Notes: a model not told the origin generated them from the sequence alone. A stretch of DNA of 64,000 nt from Verrucomicrobiota bacterium (GCA_004293445.1 RDYP01000001.1:124001-188000); one strand, 5' to 3'; positions 10,532-20,120 are shown, numbered from the stretch's first letter. Made by a program: numbers and translations.

Positions 10532-11782
10532 TCAGCGGTCGCACTCGCCCATGACGAAGTCAAGCGATCCGAGGACGGCCGGAATGTCGGACACCATGTG
10601 GCCGGGCAGGAGGGTGGAGAGCGGCGACAGATTGCAGAAGGAGGGGCTGCGGATTTTCAGGCGATGGGGCACACCGCCGCCGGTTGAGTGGATATAAAAG
10701 CCAAGCTCACCCTTCGGATTCTCGGCGGCGAAATACACCTCTCCGGGAGGAGCATCGATTCCCTGAGTGGCTACGATGAAGTGGTGGATGAGTTCCTCCA
10801 TCGACATCATCACGCGCTCCTTTTCGGGGAGCATGCTCTTGGACTCCGCGAGATTGACCGGGCCGGAGGGCATGGTGTCCAGCACTTGGCGGCAGATGCG
10901 GATCGACTGACGGATCTCCTCCATACGGACGAGATAGCGTGCGTAGCAGTCGCCTTCGTCGGCAATGGCGACATCGAATTCATACTGCTCGTAACCGAGG
11001 TAGGGACGATCCTTGCGCAGGTCGCGGGCGACACCAGAAGCACGGAGATTGGGGCCGGTGAGGCCCCAAGCGATGGCGGAGTCTTTGGAAATGACACCGA
11101 TATCCGCCATGCGGTCGATGAAGATCTTGTTCTTATCCAGCAGCTTGGAAACCTCGCCAATGGTGACCTCGCACTCGTTGAGAAAGGTGCGGACCGATTG
11201 ATCGAAGCCGGGCGGCATGTCGCGGACTTGGCCGCCGACACGAGTGTAGGAAGTGGTGAAACGGGCCCCGGTGAGTTGCTCGCAGAGATTGTAGATCTTT
11301 TCCCGCTCGGTGAAGGTGTAGAGGAAGACGGTCATCGCGCCGACGTCCATGGCGCAGACACCGACCCCCAGAAGGTGAGAGGAAATGCGAGCGAGTTCGC
11401 AGCAGAGGACACGCAGGGCCTTGCCTCGGGCGGGTAGTTCCCAGTCCATCAGCTTCTCGACAGCACAAGCGTAGGCCACGTTGTTGGCGAGGGGGGCGAG
11501 GTAGTCGAGCCGGTCCGTGTAGGGCACGAACTGGTTGTAGTGCATGTTTTCGGCGATCTTTTCATCGCCGCGATGGAGGAAGCCGACATCCGGGTCCGCC
11601 TTGGTGATCACTTCGCCATCCAATTCCAAGATCAGGCGCAACACGCCGTGGGTGGCGGGGTGAGAAGGGCCCATGTTGAGGACCATCTTCTCGCCCATCA
11701 GGTCCGTTGTCTCCTCGTGGTATCCTGCGGCTTTCGCGGCGATATCGGGGACTTGGTATTCGGTCGTGGAGGTGCTGCTCAT
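10532..11782 (-). CDS. nuoD: NADH-quinone oxidoreductase subunit D (49-kDa)
   Basis: This 416-residue homologue of hydrogenase large subunits forms part of the quinone site of complex I. The hallmark NMGPSHPATHGVLRL lies near residue 36, followed by DVGFLHRG and the conserved C-terminal segment GSLDFVMGECDR. The ATG at 11782 is preferred over one 39 bp upstream because the extra residues are not family-like. It is the first gene of a partial nuo operon; subunits A, B, C and G-N are not in this window. The divergent region upstream carries a Rex operator. Confidence 0.96.
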   Translation of the reverse strand: MSSTSTTEYQVPDIAAKAAGYHEETTDLMGEKMVLNMGPSHPATHGVLRLILELDGEVITKADPDVGFLHRGDEKIAENMHYNQFVPYTDRLDYLAPLANNVAYACAVEKLMDWELPARGKALRVLCCELARISSHLLGVGVCAMDVGAMTVFLYTFTEREKIYNLCEQLTGARFTTSYTRVGGQVRDMPPGFDQSVRTFLNECEVTIGEVSKLLDKNKIFIDRMADIGVISKDSAIAWGLTGPNLRASGVARDLRKDRPYLGYEQYEFDVAIADEGDCYARYLVRMEEIRQSIRICRQVLDTMPSGPVNLAESKSMLPEKERVMMSMEELIHHFIVATQGIDAPPGEVYFAAENPKGELGFYIHSTGGGVPHRLKIRSPSFCNLSPLSTLLPGHMVSDIPAVLGSLDFVMGECDR

Positions 11783-11834
11783 GAGAATCCCGGCAGCCGA
11801 ATCAGGCCCCAAGAGTGGCACTCGGGCAAGGGGT

Positions 11835-11852
11835 TTGTGAAATTTTTCACAA
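11835..11852. promoter_or_regulatory. Rex operator (ROP site) upstream of nuoD operon
   Basis: The 18-bp palindrome TTGTGAAATTTTTCACAA matches the published Rex consensus TTGTGAA-N4-TTCACAA at every fixed position, and symmetry extends one base further on each side. It lies 53 bp upstream of the nuoD start and 74 bp upstream of the divergent isomerase-like gene, so it could control either. The window also encodes Rex at 51690-52310. Rex represses when NADH/NAD+ is low, so NADH dehydrogenase genes would be induced when NADH accumulates. Confidence 0.85.
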
Positions 11853-11925
11853 AGTCGGGCTGGCAGGCATCCATGTCCGATTTCCCGGGCTTGCCAGTTC
11901 GGCGCGGTGCAGCGAGGCTTCGGTC

Positions 11926-12807
11926 ATGGAACGCCGTTCTTTCCTTCGTCGCAGTGCCGCCACCACCCTTGCTTTTGGTTCGACAGGGGGGCTGATGGCC
12001 GCTCTTGCACCAGACAATGCCTACCGCAAGAACCTTGGCATTCAGCTTTATACTCTCCGCGACGCCTTGGGTAAGGATACCTTGGGCACCTTGAAGCAGG
12101 TCGCTGCAGCGGGCTACAAGCAGGTGGAGGGCTACGGGTTCCCGAATTGCCAACCCCTGATCGATGGGGCGAAGGAGGCGGGACTGGCGATGAATTCCTC
12201 GCATTTCGAGTGGGACTGCGTGGTCAATCCAAAGGACGAGGCGATGTCGGATTTCCAGAAGGTGCTCGATCGGGCTCGAGAAGTGGGTTTGAGCGATCTG
12301 GTGATACCTTACCTTGCGGACGGGAATCGACGGACGCTGGATGACTACAAGAAGGTCGCCGAGCACGCGAATCGCGCCGCGTCGCTGGCCAAGGCTGCGG
12401 GTTTGCGACTTTCCTATCACAATCACGCCTTTGAGTTGCAGCCGATGGAAGGTGACAAGTGCGGCTATGACGTCCTGATCGAGGAGTTTTCCAAGGACAT
12501 GATGTTCGAGGTCGATGGTTTTTGGATCAAGGTCGGCGGTCGGGAACCCGCGGCGATGATTGAAAAGCTCGCAGGGAGGGTTTCGCAGGTTCATTTGAAG
12601 GATCTCAAATCCGGATTGACCCTGCCGGAATTTGGGCAGCTACCACAGGATGCGTTCAAGGAGTTGGGGGAAGGCATCATCGCGTTGGAGCCGATCCTTG
12701 CTGCGGCGGAAAAGGCGGGCGTGAAGCATTGCCATGTGGAGCAGGACTACTCGCCGAATGCGATTGAGAGCATTCGCCGCAGTGCTGCCTACCTTGCCAA
12801 GCTATGA
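11926..12807 (+). CDS. Tat-exported sugar phosphate isomerase/epimerase-like TIM barrel
   Basis: The ATG at 11926 gives a twin-arginine signal (RRSFLRR within MERRSFLRRSAATTLAFG). A xylose-isomerase-like TIM barrel follows, with typical segments GIQLYTLRD, LSYHNHAFELQP, DGFWIKVGG and HLKDLKSG, whose His/Glu/Asp residues form the divalent-metal site in this superfamily. Length (293 residues) is normal. Such Tat-exported members are abundant in Verrucomicrobiota and Planctomycetes and usually act on uncommon sugars. The substrate is unknown. It is divergent from nuoD across an intergenic region with the Rex site. Confidence 0.8.
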   Translation: MERRSFLRRSAATTLAFGSTGGLMAALAPDNAYRKNLGIQLYTLRDALGKDTLGTLKQVAAAGYKQVEGYGFPNCQPLIDGAKEAGLAMNSSHFEWDCVVNPKDEAMSDFQKVLDRAREVGLSDLVIPYLADGNRRTLDDYKKVAEHANRAASLAKAAGLRLSYHNHAFELQPMEGDKCGYDVLIEEFSKDMMFEVDGFWIKVGGREPAAMIEKLAGRVSQVHLKDLKSGLTLPEFGQLPQDAFKELGEGIIALEPILAAAEKAGVKHCHVEQDYSPNAIESIRRSAAYLAKL

Positions 12808-12908
12808 TGTTTGGATGGCCTCGGTCGGGGCAGGGCCACGGGGGCCGCTAAATTGGTTCCGCTTTGGAATTGCGTGATCTCCGTTGGCTCCGATAGGGTC
12901 CGCGGACC

Positions 12909-15125
12909 ATGACATCGTTTCGCAATTGGTGGTCGGTTCTTCCTGCTTCAGCGCTGGTTTTCAGTTCGTGCGGGAAAAAGGAGCAGGAATCGGCTGGGGC
13001 GGCACCCGGCGAGGTGGCTGCGGTAGCCGCGGCTGATGCCTCGCAGGAGGAGGCCGCACCGACGGTGAAGGCCCTGACGCCCGGTCAGCGTGCAGCGATG
13101 CTTGGGATTGTGGGTCGTTTGTCGAAGGACACGGAGAGCGTCATGGCGATCTACGATGGCCGGGAGATCGTAAATCGGCTGAAGTCACTCAAGGCGTGGC
13201 AGCTTGTCCGCGAAATCGCGCAAGAAGAAGGAGAGGCCGACCCGGAAGAAGAGATCGCCGAGCCTGCGGAGGTTGCGGGAAAGTTCATCGGTCAGGAGAT
13301 CTTCATTGCGACGGGTAAGGGAACGACGCCCCAGTTCGCGAATTTGATCCAGCTCAACAAGCGCAGCAATTACTACCAAATGCGGGTGATGGTTGAGGCC
13401 TTCGCCTCCGCCACGAAGAGTGGCGAGCTATCCGATATCGAGGATAAGGACAGCAAGGTGATGGAAGGTCTGGCCAAGGAGCTCGGGAAGGAAATGGGGC
13501 TTTTGGAATCCGCGATGATGCCGCCGATTCTTTTGGGTTTGAAGGCCAGCGATGCGGAGACTTTGGCAGAGGCTCAACAGAATCTTGCCGGCAGTTTAGA
13601 CAGCTTGCCGATCTTCATGCCGGAAGGCCTCTCGCCGATCGAATTCACCAAGGGCGGCGTTGATTTCAAGGGTTACAAGCTGGCAGGCACTTTCATCGCC
13701 GACCAAGTCGCCGCTGCTCGTGAAGAGATCGAGAAGACGCTTGAGGCGGCAGATGTCGATCGCATGATTGAAGCACTGAAGACCAAGAACCTGGTCCTCG
13801 CCCATGGCTCTTTCGATAACTATCTGATGGTCTATCTTGGAGACAGCGAGGAAGGCTGCCCGCTGGTCGAGAAGCTTGAAGATTCTCTCGCTGCGAACGA
13901 TGACATCGCTTTCGTCGATGGTTTCGAGGGCAAGAAGCTCGCCGGCTTTGTTTACGGTGAGCAAGGGATCGCCAAGGCGGCGGTGGTTGGCTCCTTGAAC
14001 GACCTTGCCCTCGGCGTGCGTGATGGACTCGCTGAGACGGATGCCTTCGGCGACACCCGCGAGCTTGCGAGTTTGCTCGAGATGATCGGGGAAAAGGAGA
14101 GCGCCTTGCTGTCGCTTGCGAAGACCGAGTCGCTGGGTGGCTTGATCGTGCTTGAGGACGGCGTCAAATTCGAACTCTTCGGCGGCACGGATCGTGGCGC
14201 GATCGACCATGCTGCGTCCCACCAATTGGCGGGTCTTGGAAGTGGTGAGGACGTTTTGCTGTTCAGCAACTGGGTCGCGACTCCGGAGTATTCAAAGCGT
14301 GCCCGCGCCTATGGCGAGGTGGTGATTGAGACCGCCTACTCGATGCTCGAAACAGCTGCTGGTCTGGATTTTGAAGACTCGGAAGAGTTTGCTCAGTTCA
14401 AACAGGGCTTCACCCTGTTCAACGAGAGCTTCCGATCGGACGCGGTCGGGTTGTGGGATGCCATGGCCACGGCGGATTCCGGCTTGGGCGGCGAGCGTGC
14501 CTTGGTGGTGGATCTGAAGGGATCGCTGCCTCCGATTCCCGGGATGCCGCAGGAGCTGGTCGATGGAGGTCGCTTCGTTCGTGCATCGATGCTCGCGCCG
14601 GTGACGGATCGTGCGAAACTTTCGGAGTCTTGGGAAAAACTGGATGGTTCGCTGAAGAATGTCTTCAAGACCGTGAGTGCCATGACTGGTGAAGAGATTC
14701 CGATGCAGAAGCCGATCAGCTCGGAGAAAAACGGATTGATGACTTACTTCTTCTCTTTCCCGTTTTTCAACGATGAGTTCCTGCCGTCGATCACCGTTGG
14801 GGACAAGTGGTTCATTGCATCGAGCTCGAAGACGCAGGCGCTGGAGCTTGCGTCTGCAGCGGAAAAAGCCGCCGGTCCTCGGAAGGGTGCATGGTTGGAG
14901 TTGGACTTCGATGTGCTGAGGGAGTTCGCCGGCGACTGGCTCGATCTGGTGGAGAAAAACGGCGAGGCCATTTTGGGCGGCGAAGAGGAAGTTGCTGAAT
15001 TTGAGGCGCAGCTTCCTCGCATTCGCAAAGGCCTGGCGGCGCTGGAGGAGATGGATCAGTTGAGCGTGTCGGAGCGCCGCGAAGGTGGACGTCTTCGGAC
15101 TTCGCTTCACATCAAGACCCGCTGA
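12909..15125 (+). CDS. large predicted lipoprotein, function unknown
   Basis: The 738-residue product has a lipoprotein signal peptide with a lipobox ending in Cys21 (ALVFSSC). A low-complexity Ala/Glu linker follows to about residue 55, then a long acidic globular region without recognisable enzymatic motifs. The acidic bias and the repeated Phe-Xaa-Gly-Lys beta segments suggest a surface-exposed, beta-rich protein. It is a single-gene unit, ending about 110 bp before a strong terminator hairpin. I know no characterised homologue; it looks lineage-specific. Confidence 0.75.
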   Translation: MTSFRNWWSVLPASALVFSSCGKKEQESAGAAPGEVAAVAAADASQEEAAPTVKALTPGQRAAMLGIVGRLSKDTESVMAIYDGREIVNRLKSLKAWQLVREIAQEEGEADPEEEIAEPAEVAGKFIGQEIFIATGKGTTPQFANLIQLNKRSNYYQMRVMVEAFASATKSGELSDIEDKDSKVMEGLAKELGKEMGLLESAMMPPILLGLKASDAETLAEAQQNLAGSLDSLPIFMPEGLSPIEFTKGGVDFKGYKLAGTFIADQVAAAREEIEKTLEAADVDRMIEALKTKNLVLAHGSFDNYLMVYLGDSEEGCPLVEKLEDSLAANDDIAFVDGFEGKKLAGFVYGEQGIAKAAVVGSLNDLALGVRDGLAETDAFGDTRELASLLEMIGEKESALLSLAKTESLGGLIVLEDGVKFELFGGTDRGAIDHAASHQLAGLGSGEDVLLFSNWVATPEYSKRARAYGEVVIETAYSMLETAAGLDFEDSEEFAQFKQGFTLFNESFRSDAVGLWDAMATADSGLGGERALVVDLKGSLPPIPGMPQELVDGGRFVRASMLAPVTDRAKLSESWEKLDGSLKNVFKTVSAMTGEEIPMQKPISSEKNGLMTYFFSFPFFNDEFLPSITVGDKWFIASSSKTQALELASAAEKAAGPRKGAWLELDFDVLREFAGDWLDLVEKNGEAILGGEEEVAEFEAQLPRIRKGLAALEEMDQLSVSERREGGRLRTSLHIKTR

Positions 15126-15237
15126 ACAGAGTAGTCGGCGTTGTTGTCAACGGGCCGCGGTAGCGCAGCCCGGGACATGCCTGCGAATGTGAGGTCTCCT
15201 TTTTGAGAGCGGACCTCAGAGTTACCTGATCAACGAG

Positions 15238-15266
15238 AAAAGGCCTCCCTTGTGGGAGGCCTTTTT
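15238..15266. terminator. bidirectional intrinsic terminator between lipoprotein gene and aspS
   Basis: A perfect 12-bp stem (AAAAGGCCTCCC with GGGAGGCCTTTT) encloses a TTGT loop. It carries T-runs on the plus strand and A-runs on the other side, so it can stop transcription from both convergent genes. It is the clearest intrinsic terminator in the window. The stretch 15126-15237 before it holds a weaker GAGGTC/GACCTC stem and no gene that I can see. Confidence 0.85.
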
Positions 15267-15310
15267 GGTGGCTCGAATTTTTTGCGGGCCGATGGGCCTG
15301 GTGGCGAGGC

Positions 15311-17104
15311 TTAGGCAGTTGGCTTTTTCGAGGTGGTGATCCGAAGGTCGCGGAGTTGCTTGGGATCGACCTCTGCGGGCGACTGGCTCATCAAGTCGCT
15401 GCCCTTGTTGTTCTTCGGGAAAGCGATGACTTCGCGGATGGATTGTTCGCCGCAGATCAGCATCACGGTGCGGTCGAGACCGAGGGCGAGACCGCCGTGG
15501 GGCGGGGCACCGAAGCGGAAGGCATCGAGAATGTGGCCGAATTCCTCCGCGGCGGTTTCATCGGAAATTCCGAGCGCCTTGAACATCGCAGCTTGCAGTG
15601 GAGCTTCGTGAATCCGGATCGAGCCACCGCCGAGTTCCGTGCCATTGAGCACCACGTCGTAAGCCTGTGCGCGCAGATCGGTGGACAGCTCACCATTGAG
15701 CAGCTTTTCCTCGTCTTCTTTCAGCGGGCGGGTGAAGGGGTGGTGGACGGCGACGTAACGACCGGACTCCTCATCAAAGGCGAGAAGCGGGAACTCGGTC
15801 ACCCAGAGAAAGTTCAGCTCTTCGTTGCCTTCGAGAAGGTTTTGCATGTCCGCGCACTCCAATCGCACGCGGCCGAGCACGTCGCAGGCAGGTTCCCACT
15901 GATCGGCGGCAAAGAGGATCAGGTCGCCAGCTTCGATCCCGAGTTTGGCGCGCAGCGCCTCCACCTCCGTATCGGTCATCCGCTTGACGAAGGGCGAGCG
16001 CCAGGACTCGCGGTCCTCGCCTCGGGCTTGGATGTAGGCCAGGCCTTTCGCCCCTGCGGCTTGGGCGAGCTTGGTCAACTTTTCGATCTGGCCCGTGGAG
16101 ATGTCGGCGAAGCCCTTGGCATTGATCGCCTTGACCACGCCACCAGCGGCGACGGCACCGGAGAAGACGCGGAATTCGCAATTTTTCAGCTCTTCGGTGA
16201 GGTCGACGAAGGTCAGTCCGAAGCGGCGGTCCGGCTTGTCGGAGCCGTAAACGTTCATCGCCTCGCGCCACGTGATGCGGTCGAAGCTGGCGGGGATCGT
16301 CGTGTCTCGGGCTTCTTTGAAAACTCGGCCGAGCAGGCCTTCGACGAGCTTGATGATGTCCTCCTGTCCGACGAAGGAAGCCTCGATGTCGATCTGGGTG
16401 AACTCCGGCTGGCGATCGGCGCGCAGGTCCTCGTCGCGGAAGCACTTCGCGATCTGGAAATACTTTTCCATCCCGCCGACCATCAGGAGCTGCTTGTACT
16501 GCTGCGGTGCCTGGGGCAGGGCGTAGAAGGAACCGGGCTGAAGGCGCGACGGCACGAGGAAGTCGCGGGCACCTTCCGGGGTCGACTTCGAGAGGATCGG
16601 CGTCTCGATCTCGCAGAAGCCCTGCTCGTCGAGGAAGTCGCGAGTCGACTTGGTCACACGGTGGCGGGTCCGCAGGTTTTGAGTGATCCGCGGGCGGCGG
16701 ATGTCCAAGTAGCGGTAGCGCATCCGCAGGTCCTCGTTGGAAAGCTCCTTGTCGAGCTGGAAGGGGAGGACGTCCGCCTTGTTCACGATCACCAGCTTAG
16801 TGGTAACGATTTCGATGCTGCCAGTAGCCAGTTTGTCGTTGGTTGTATCGACGCTGTCCGTTTTGAGGCGGGCTTCGACGGTGCCGGTGACCTGGATCAC
16901 ATCTTCCACGCGCAGCTTGTGCGAGAGTTCCGCGGCTTCCGGGGAAACCTCGGAGCGGAAAACGCACTGGGTCACGCCTTCGCGATCGCGCAGGTCGATG
17001 AAGATCACGCCGCCTTGGTCGCGTGCGGAATTGACCCATCCGATCAGAGTGACGGTTTCACCGATGTGGGAAGGACGGAGTTCGTTGCAGTGGTGGGTGC
17101 GCAT
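15311..17104 (-). CDS. aspS: aspartyl-tRNA synthetase
   Basis: The 597-residue class II enzyme has the bacterial layout: an N-terminal OB anticodon-binding domain (residues 1-110), a catalytic core with motif 2 CFRDEDLRADRQPEFTQID, an inserted GAD domain around residues 290-410, and motif 3 GLALGLDRTVML near the C-terminus. It charges tRNA-Asp. The bacterial-type insertion makes it aspS and not an archaeal-type AspRS; whether it also charges tRNA-Asn depends on other genes. It lies downstream of hisS and a broken GxxExxY gene on the same strand, 60 bp after the latter. Confidence 0.97.
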   Translation of the reverse strand: MRTHHCNELRPSHIGETVTLIGWVNSARDQGGVIFIDLRDREGVTQCVFRSEVSPEAAELSHKLRVEDVIQVTGTVEARLKTDSVDTTNDKLATGSIEIVTTKLVIVNKADVLPFQLDKELSNEDLRMRYRYLDIRRPRITQNLRTRHRVTKSTRDFLDEQGFCEIETPILSKSTPEGARDFLVPSRLQPGSFYALPQAPQQYKQLLMVGGMEKYFQIAKCFRDEDLRADRQPEFTQIDIEASFVGQEDIIKLVEGLLGRVFKEARDTTIPASFDRITWREAMNVYGSDKPDRRFGLTFVDLTEELKNCEFRVFSGAVAAGGVVKAINAKGFADISTGQIEKLTKLAQAAGAKGLAYIQARGEDRESWRSPFVKRMTDTEVEALRAKLGIEAGDLILFAADQWEPACDVLGRVRLECADMQNLLEGNEELNFLWVTEFPLLAFDEESGRYVAVHHPFTRPLKEDEEKLLNGELSTDLRAQAYDVVLNGTELGGGSIRIHEAPLQAAMFKALGISDETAAEEFGHILDAFRFGAPPHGGLALGLDRTVMLICGEQSIREVIAFPKNNKGSDLMSQSPAEVDPKQLRDLRITTSKKPTA

Positions 17105-17163
17105 GATGAGGAATTTGGACCGGGATGGATAGGACGGATGGGATCAAGGCGTGATGAGCGAGG

Positions 17164-17555
17164 CTATTTTTTCAGCGGCTGGACCCTTTTGATTTCTACC
17201 TTTGAATTGCTGAAATCGATGATCGGACCGAGGGAGACTTTTGTCGTTTTGAGATAGCCGGGCATCTGCGCCGGATCGTGTTCAGTGATCGCTTTCTCTG
17301 TTTTGGTGTCCACGATGATCCTATCGAAAACGATGAGATCTGGAATGAGGAGGTCGATCGGGGGCTGTTAGTCGAAGAGAGGGCACTGGCGTGCTGATCG
17401 AAAGGGATGGGGAGGAGCTGGAATTCACGGACCATTGCCCGCTTGGAGGTCTTTTCGCGAGAGCCGCAGCCAATCTCGCTCATCACCTCGTAGGCAATGC
17501 CGATGATCGTCGCAGTTTGTTCGTCCCAATTTTTCATCCCATCCATTCGATCCAT
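17164..17555 (-). pseudogene. GxxExxY-family protein, frameshifted
   Basis: Two frames together encode a GxxExxY protein. The N-terminal part runs from MDRMDGMKNWDEQTATIIG through VMSEIGCGSREKT to PFDQHA. The C-terminal part resumes in another frame at IDLLIPDLIVFDRIIVDTK and continues through GYLKTTKVSLGPIIDF to the TAG at 17164-17166. The indel lies around 17350-17400. Homologues read through this region in one frame, and the position of the motif tyrosine is Ser here, which also argues for decay. Starts at 17555, 17546 or 17537 are all in frame. The family is small, PD-(D/E)XK-related and of unknown function. The gene sits between hisS and aspS. Confidence 0.8.
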
Positions 17556-17569
17556 CCTGGTCTCATTCT

Positions 17570-18865
17570 TCAGGCGAGAAGGGGTCCGTCGGGTTGCTTG
17601 AGGCGCTCGACGAGCCAGTCGGTAAGGTTGATGGCCTGGCAGCTTTCCTCGCTGCGAGAAGAGAGTGCTTTCAGTTTGAGCTCGGGGAACTCGCTGCCGA
17701 TGACGAGGGCGAAACGGGCACCGCTCCGCTCGGCTTGTTGGAACTGCTTGTTGACCTTTCCTGCGACAAAGGGGAGGTCGCAGGAAATACCGGCTCGGCG
17801 GAGCTGACCCAGAATGGAGAGGGCTTCTGAGCGGAGGGTATCGTCCGCAAGAACCAGAAATACATCGCAAGCGGCCGCGTGTTGCTGAAGCCAAGCGGCC
17901 ATGTGAAGCTCGGCGTGAGGACTTTCCTCGATGAGGTTGCGGATCACGTAGTCACCCATTGCGAAGCCGGTCGCGGGCATCTCGACATTGCCGTCGGAAA
18001 TCACGCCAACGAGCGTGTCGTAGCGGCCTCCACCGGCTACGGCGCGCATGCTTTTTTTCGCATCGAAGACTTCGAACACGACTCCGGTGTAGTAGGCGAG
18101 ACCGCGGACGATGGAGAGGTCGAGGGTCAGATAGTTGCCGAGTCCACGCGCATCGAGTTCGGCGCGAATGACATCGAATGCGACGGAGGCGCTATCGGGG
18201 TTTGCGATGAAGGCGTTGACCTCGTCCGCGGAGATACCAAGAGCGGCGAGCTTCTGGGAACTGAGTTCGGGCTTTTCCCGCTCCAACTTGTCGATGATCT
18301 GGAGGAACTCGGGGACGCTGCCTTCCGGGACGCCCCGGCGCTCGGCGAAGTCGATCCATGCCTGACGATCGGAGACGCGAACGACGAAGTCGCCTTCCTT
18401 GAAGCCGAAGGCGAGCATGGTATCGATCGCCAACGCGATCAGTTCCGCATCCGCCTGCGGCCCGCTTTCGCCGAGGATATCGACGTTGAATTGGAAGAAC
18501 TCGCGTCCTCTGCCCTTCTGGGGTTTTTCGTAGCGGAAGCACTGGCCGATTTCGAACCACTTGAGGGGCTTCGGGAAATCACGTTGGTGCTGGGCAACGA
18601 GTCTGGCCAGTGAAGCGGTCACCTCCGGGCGGAGGGTCACGTCGCGGCCGCCTTGGTCCTCGAAGCGGAAGAGCTGGGAGTTCAGCTCGCCGCCGGCCTT
18701 TTTCATGTAAAGCGCGGTGTCTTCGAGCAGCGGAGTCTCATATTCGACGAATCCATAGCGACGGGCGACAGCACGCCAGGTCTCGAACAGATAATTGCGG
18801 GTCGCGCAGTCTTTCGGAAGAAAGTCGCGGAAACCGGGAAGTGCTTGGAAACGAGGACCTGCCAT
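17570..18865 (-). CDS. hisS: histidyl-tRNA synthetase
   Basis: The 431-residue class II synthetase shows the expected motifs: GFRDFLPKD near the N-terminus, TLRPEVTASLARLV, motif 2 GQCFRYEKPQKGRGREFFQFN, the histidine-specific loop RGLAYYTGVVFE, and AGGGRYDTLVG. A C-terminal anticodon-binding domain follows. The ATG at 18865 (MAGPRFQALPG) is chosen over one 27 bp upstream because the family begins at about this point. It is the first gene of the hisS, GxxExxY remnant, aspS unit and is divergent from recF. It charges tRNA-His in the cytoplasm. Confidence 0.96.
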   Translation of the reverse strand: MAGPRFQALPGFRDFLPKDCATRNYLFETWRAVARRYGFVEYETPLLEDTALYMKKAGGELNSQLFRFEDQGGRDVTLRPEVTASLARLVAQHQRDFPKPLKWFEIGQCFRYEKPQKGRGREFFQFNVDILGESGPQADAELIALAIDTMLAFGFKEGDFVVRVSDRQAWIDFAERRGVPEGSVPEFLQIIDKLEREKPELSSQKLAALGISADEVNAFIANPDSASVAFDVIRAELDARGLGNYLTLDLSIVRGLAYYTGVVFEVFDAKKSMRAVAGGGRYDTLVGVISDGNVEMPATGFAMGDYVIRNLIEESPHAELHMAAWLQQHAAACDVFLVLADDTLRSEALSILGQLRRAGISCDLPFVAGKVNKQFQQAERSGARFALVIGSEFPELKLKALSSRSEESCQAINLTDWLVERLKQPDGPLLA

Positions 18866-19052
18866 GGGCGGGCGGGGAGGATGCACGGCCACCCCGGCAT
18901 TTCAAGGGCGGAGAATGCGAAGGAATCGGGCAATCAGGAAGGGGAGCACGGGGAGGGCAAAGCGCTGAAACGCACTGCGGATGAACGCGGTCGAAGCGAC
19001 GCTTGGCTGTTGCCCCTTGCGTCTTGGGGCTCGCGTCTGGTTTCTTCCCCGC

Positions 19053-20120
19053 GTGATTCGCACTTTGCGCGCCCTCGACTTTCGTTGTTTCTCCAGCCTC
19101 TCGCTTGAGATTCCAGAGGGTGGGGCGGTTTTCACGGGGGACAATGCCCAAGGTAAGACTTCGATCCTCGAGGCGGTGTGCATGCTGGTCCGGCTGCAAT
19201 CGCCGCGGACGCGGAAACCTCAGTCCATGGTGAAGATGGACGGGGCGGGCGGGTTTGGGATCGCGGGAGAGGGCTGGGGGATGGAGCGACGGGTTCGTTG
19301 GCAGCGCGGCCTCGAGCTTGTGGTTGATGGCGAGGTCCGCGATGGGCCGGGGCGCTATCTGGACGATGGCGGGCTGATCGTCTGGATGGGCAATGAGGAT
19401 TTGGAACTGGTGCGCGGTTCGGCGGAGGCGAGGCGGCGATATCTGGACTTTATCGGATCCCAGGTCGAAGCCGGTTATCGGACCGCACTGGCACGCTATC
19501 GCCGCGCATTGAAGGCCAAGAACCTACTTCTGAAAGATCTCCGACCGCGAGAGGAGGAAATCCGTTCTTATGAGGAAGTGATGATCTTGGCGGGCGATGC
19601 GTTGGTCGCGGCTCGTTCGCGCTTGGTGGAGATGCTTTCACCACTTGCTGGCGCGGCGCAGCGGGAGGTGAGCGGTCGGGATGAAAGACTGGATCTCGGG
19701 TATCGACCCGCCGGTGGCTCCGATCTGAGGGCGGCGCTGGAACAGGCACATGATCGCGAGCGGCGTCAGCGACAGAGTCTGGTAGGGCCCCATCGCGACG
19801 AACTGCAACTGAGCATCAATGGCTTGCCCGCGGCGGAATTCGCAAGTGAGGGCCAACAGCGCACCGTCGCACTGGCCTTGAAACTGGCGCAGGGCGAGCT
19901 TTTAGCCTCCCTGCGCGAAAGCCTGCCGGTCTATCTCATCGACGACATTTTTGGAGAGCTCGATCCCAGCCGTCGGAATGCCGTGCTGAGGGTGCTCCCG
20001 GCCGACGCACAAAAATGGATCACCACCACCCATCTCGGCTGGCTCGACGAGTCGCAGGGCCTCGGTGGCCTGGCGCGCTTTCCCGTGAAGGCGGGAGAAG
20101 TGCGGCGGGTGGGGGAATGA
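19053..20120 (+). CDS. recF: DNA replication and repair protein RecF
   Basis: RecF is an SMC-like ATPase that loads RecA at ssDNA gaps with RecO and RecR. The Walker A site reads GDNAQGKTSILEA. The signature region is present as SEGQQRTVALALKLAQ, and Walker B as PVYLIDDIFGELDP. I chose the GTG at 19053 because the family begins VIRTLRALDFRCF; the 24 codons upstream are not conserved-looking. The product is 355 residues, normal length. Here recF is away from dnaA/dnaN, at least within this window, and converges on the LysM gene with 18 bp between stops. A perfect 10-bp stem (20125-20151) lies at that junction, without a T-run. Confidence 0.93.
   Translation: MIRTLRALDFRCFSSLSLEIPEGGAVFTGDNAQGKTSILEAVCMLVRLQSPRTRKPQSMVKMDGAGGFGIAGEGWGMERRVRWQRGLELVVDGEVRDGPGRYLDDGGLIVWMGNEDLELVRGSAEARRRYLDFIGSQVEAGYRTALARYRRALKAKNLLLKDLRPREEEIRSYEEVMILAGDALVAARSRLVEMLSPLAGAAQREVSGRDERLDLGYRPAGGSDLRAALEQAHDRERRQRQSLVGPHRDELQLSINGLPAAEFASEGQQRTVALALKLAQGELLASLRESLPVYLIDDIFGELDPSRRNAVLRVLPADAQKWITTTHLGWLDESQGLGGLARFPVKAGEVRRVGE

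Noticed and set aside
15356-17257. 633-codon open frame on the plus strand opposite aspS
   Set aside because: It lies antisense to a gene with all AspRS motifs; its residue composition is that of a shadow frame and no domain is visible.
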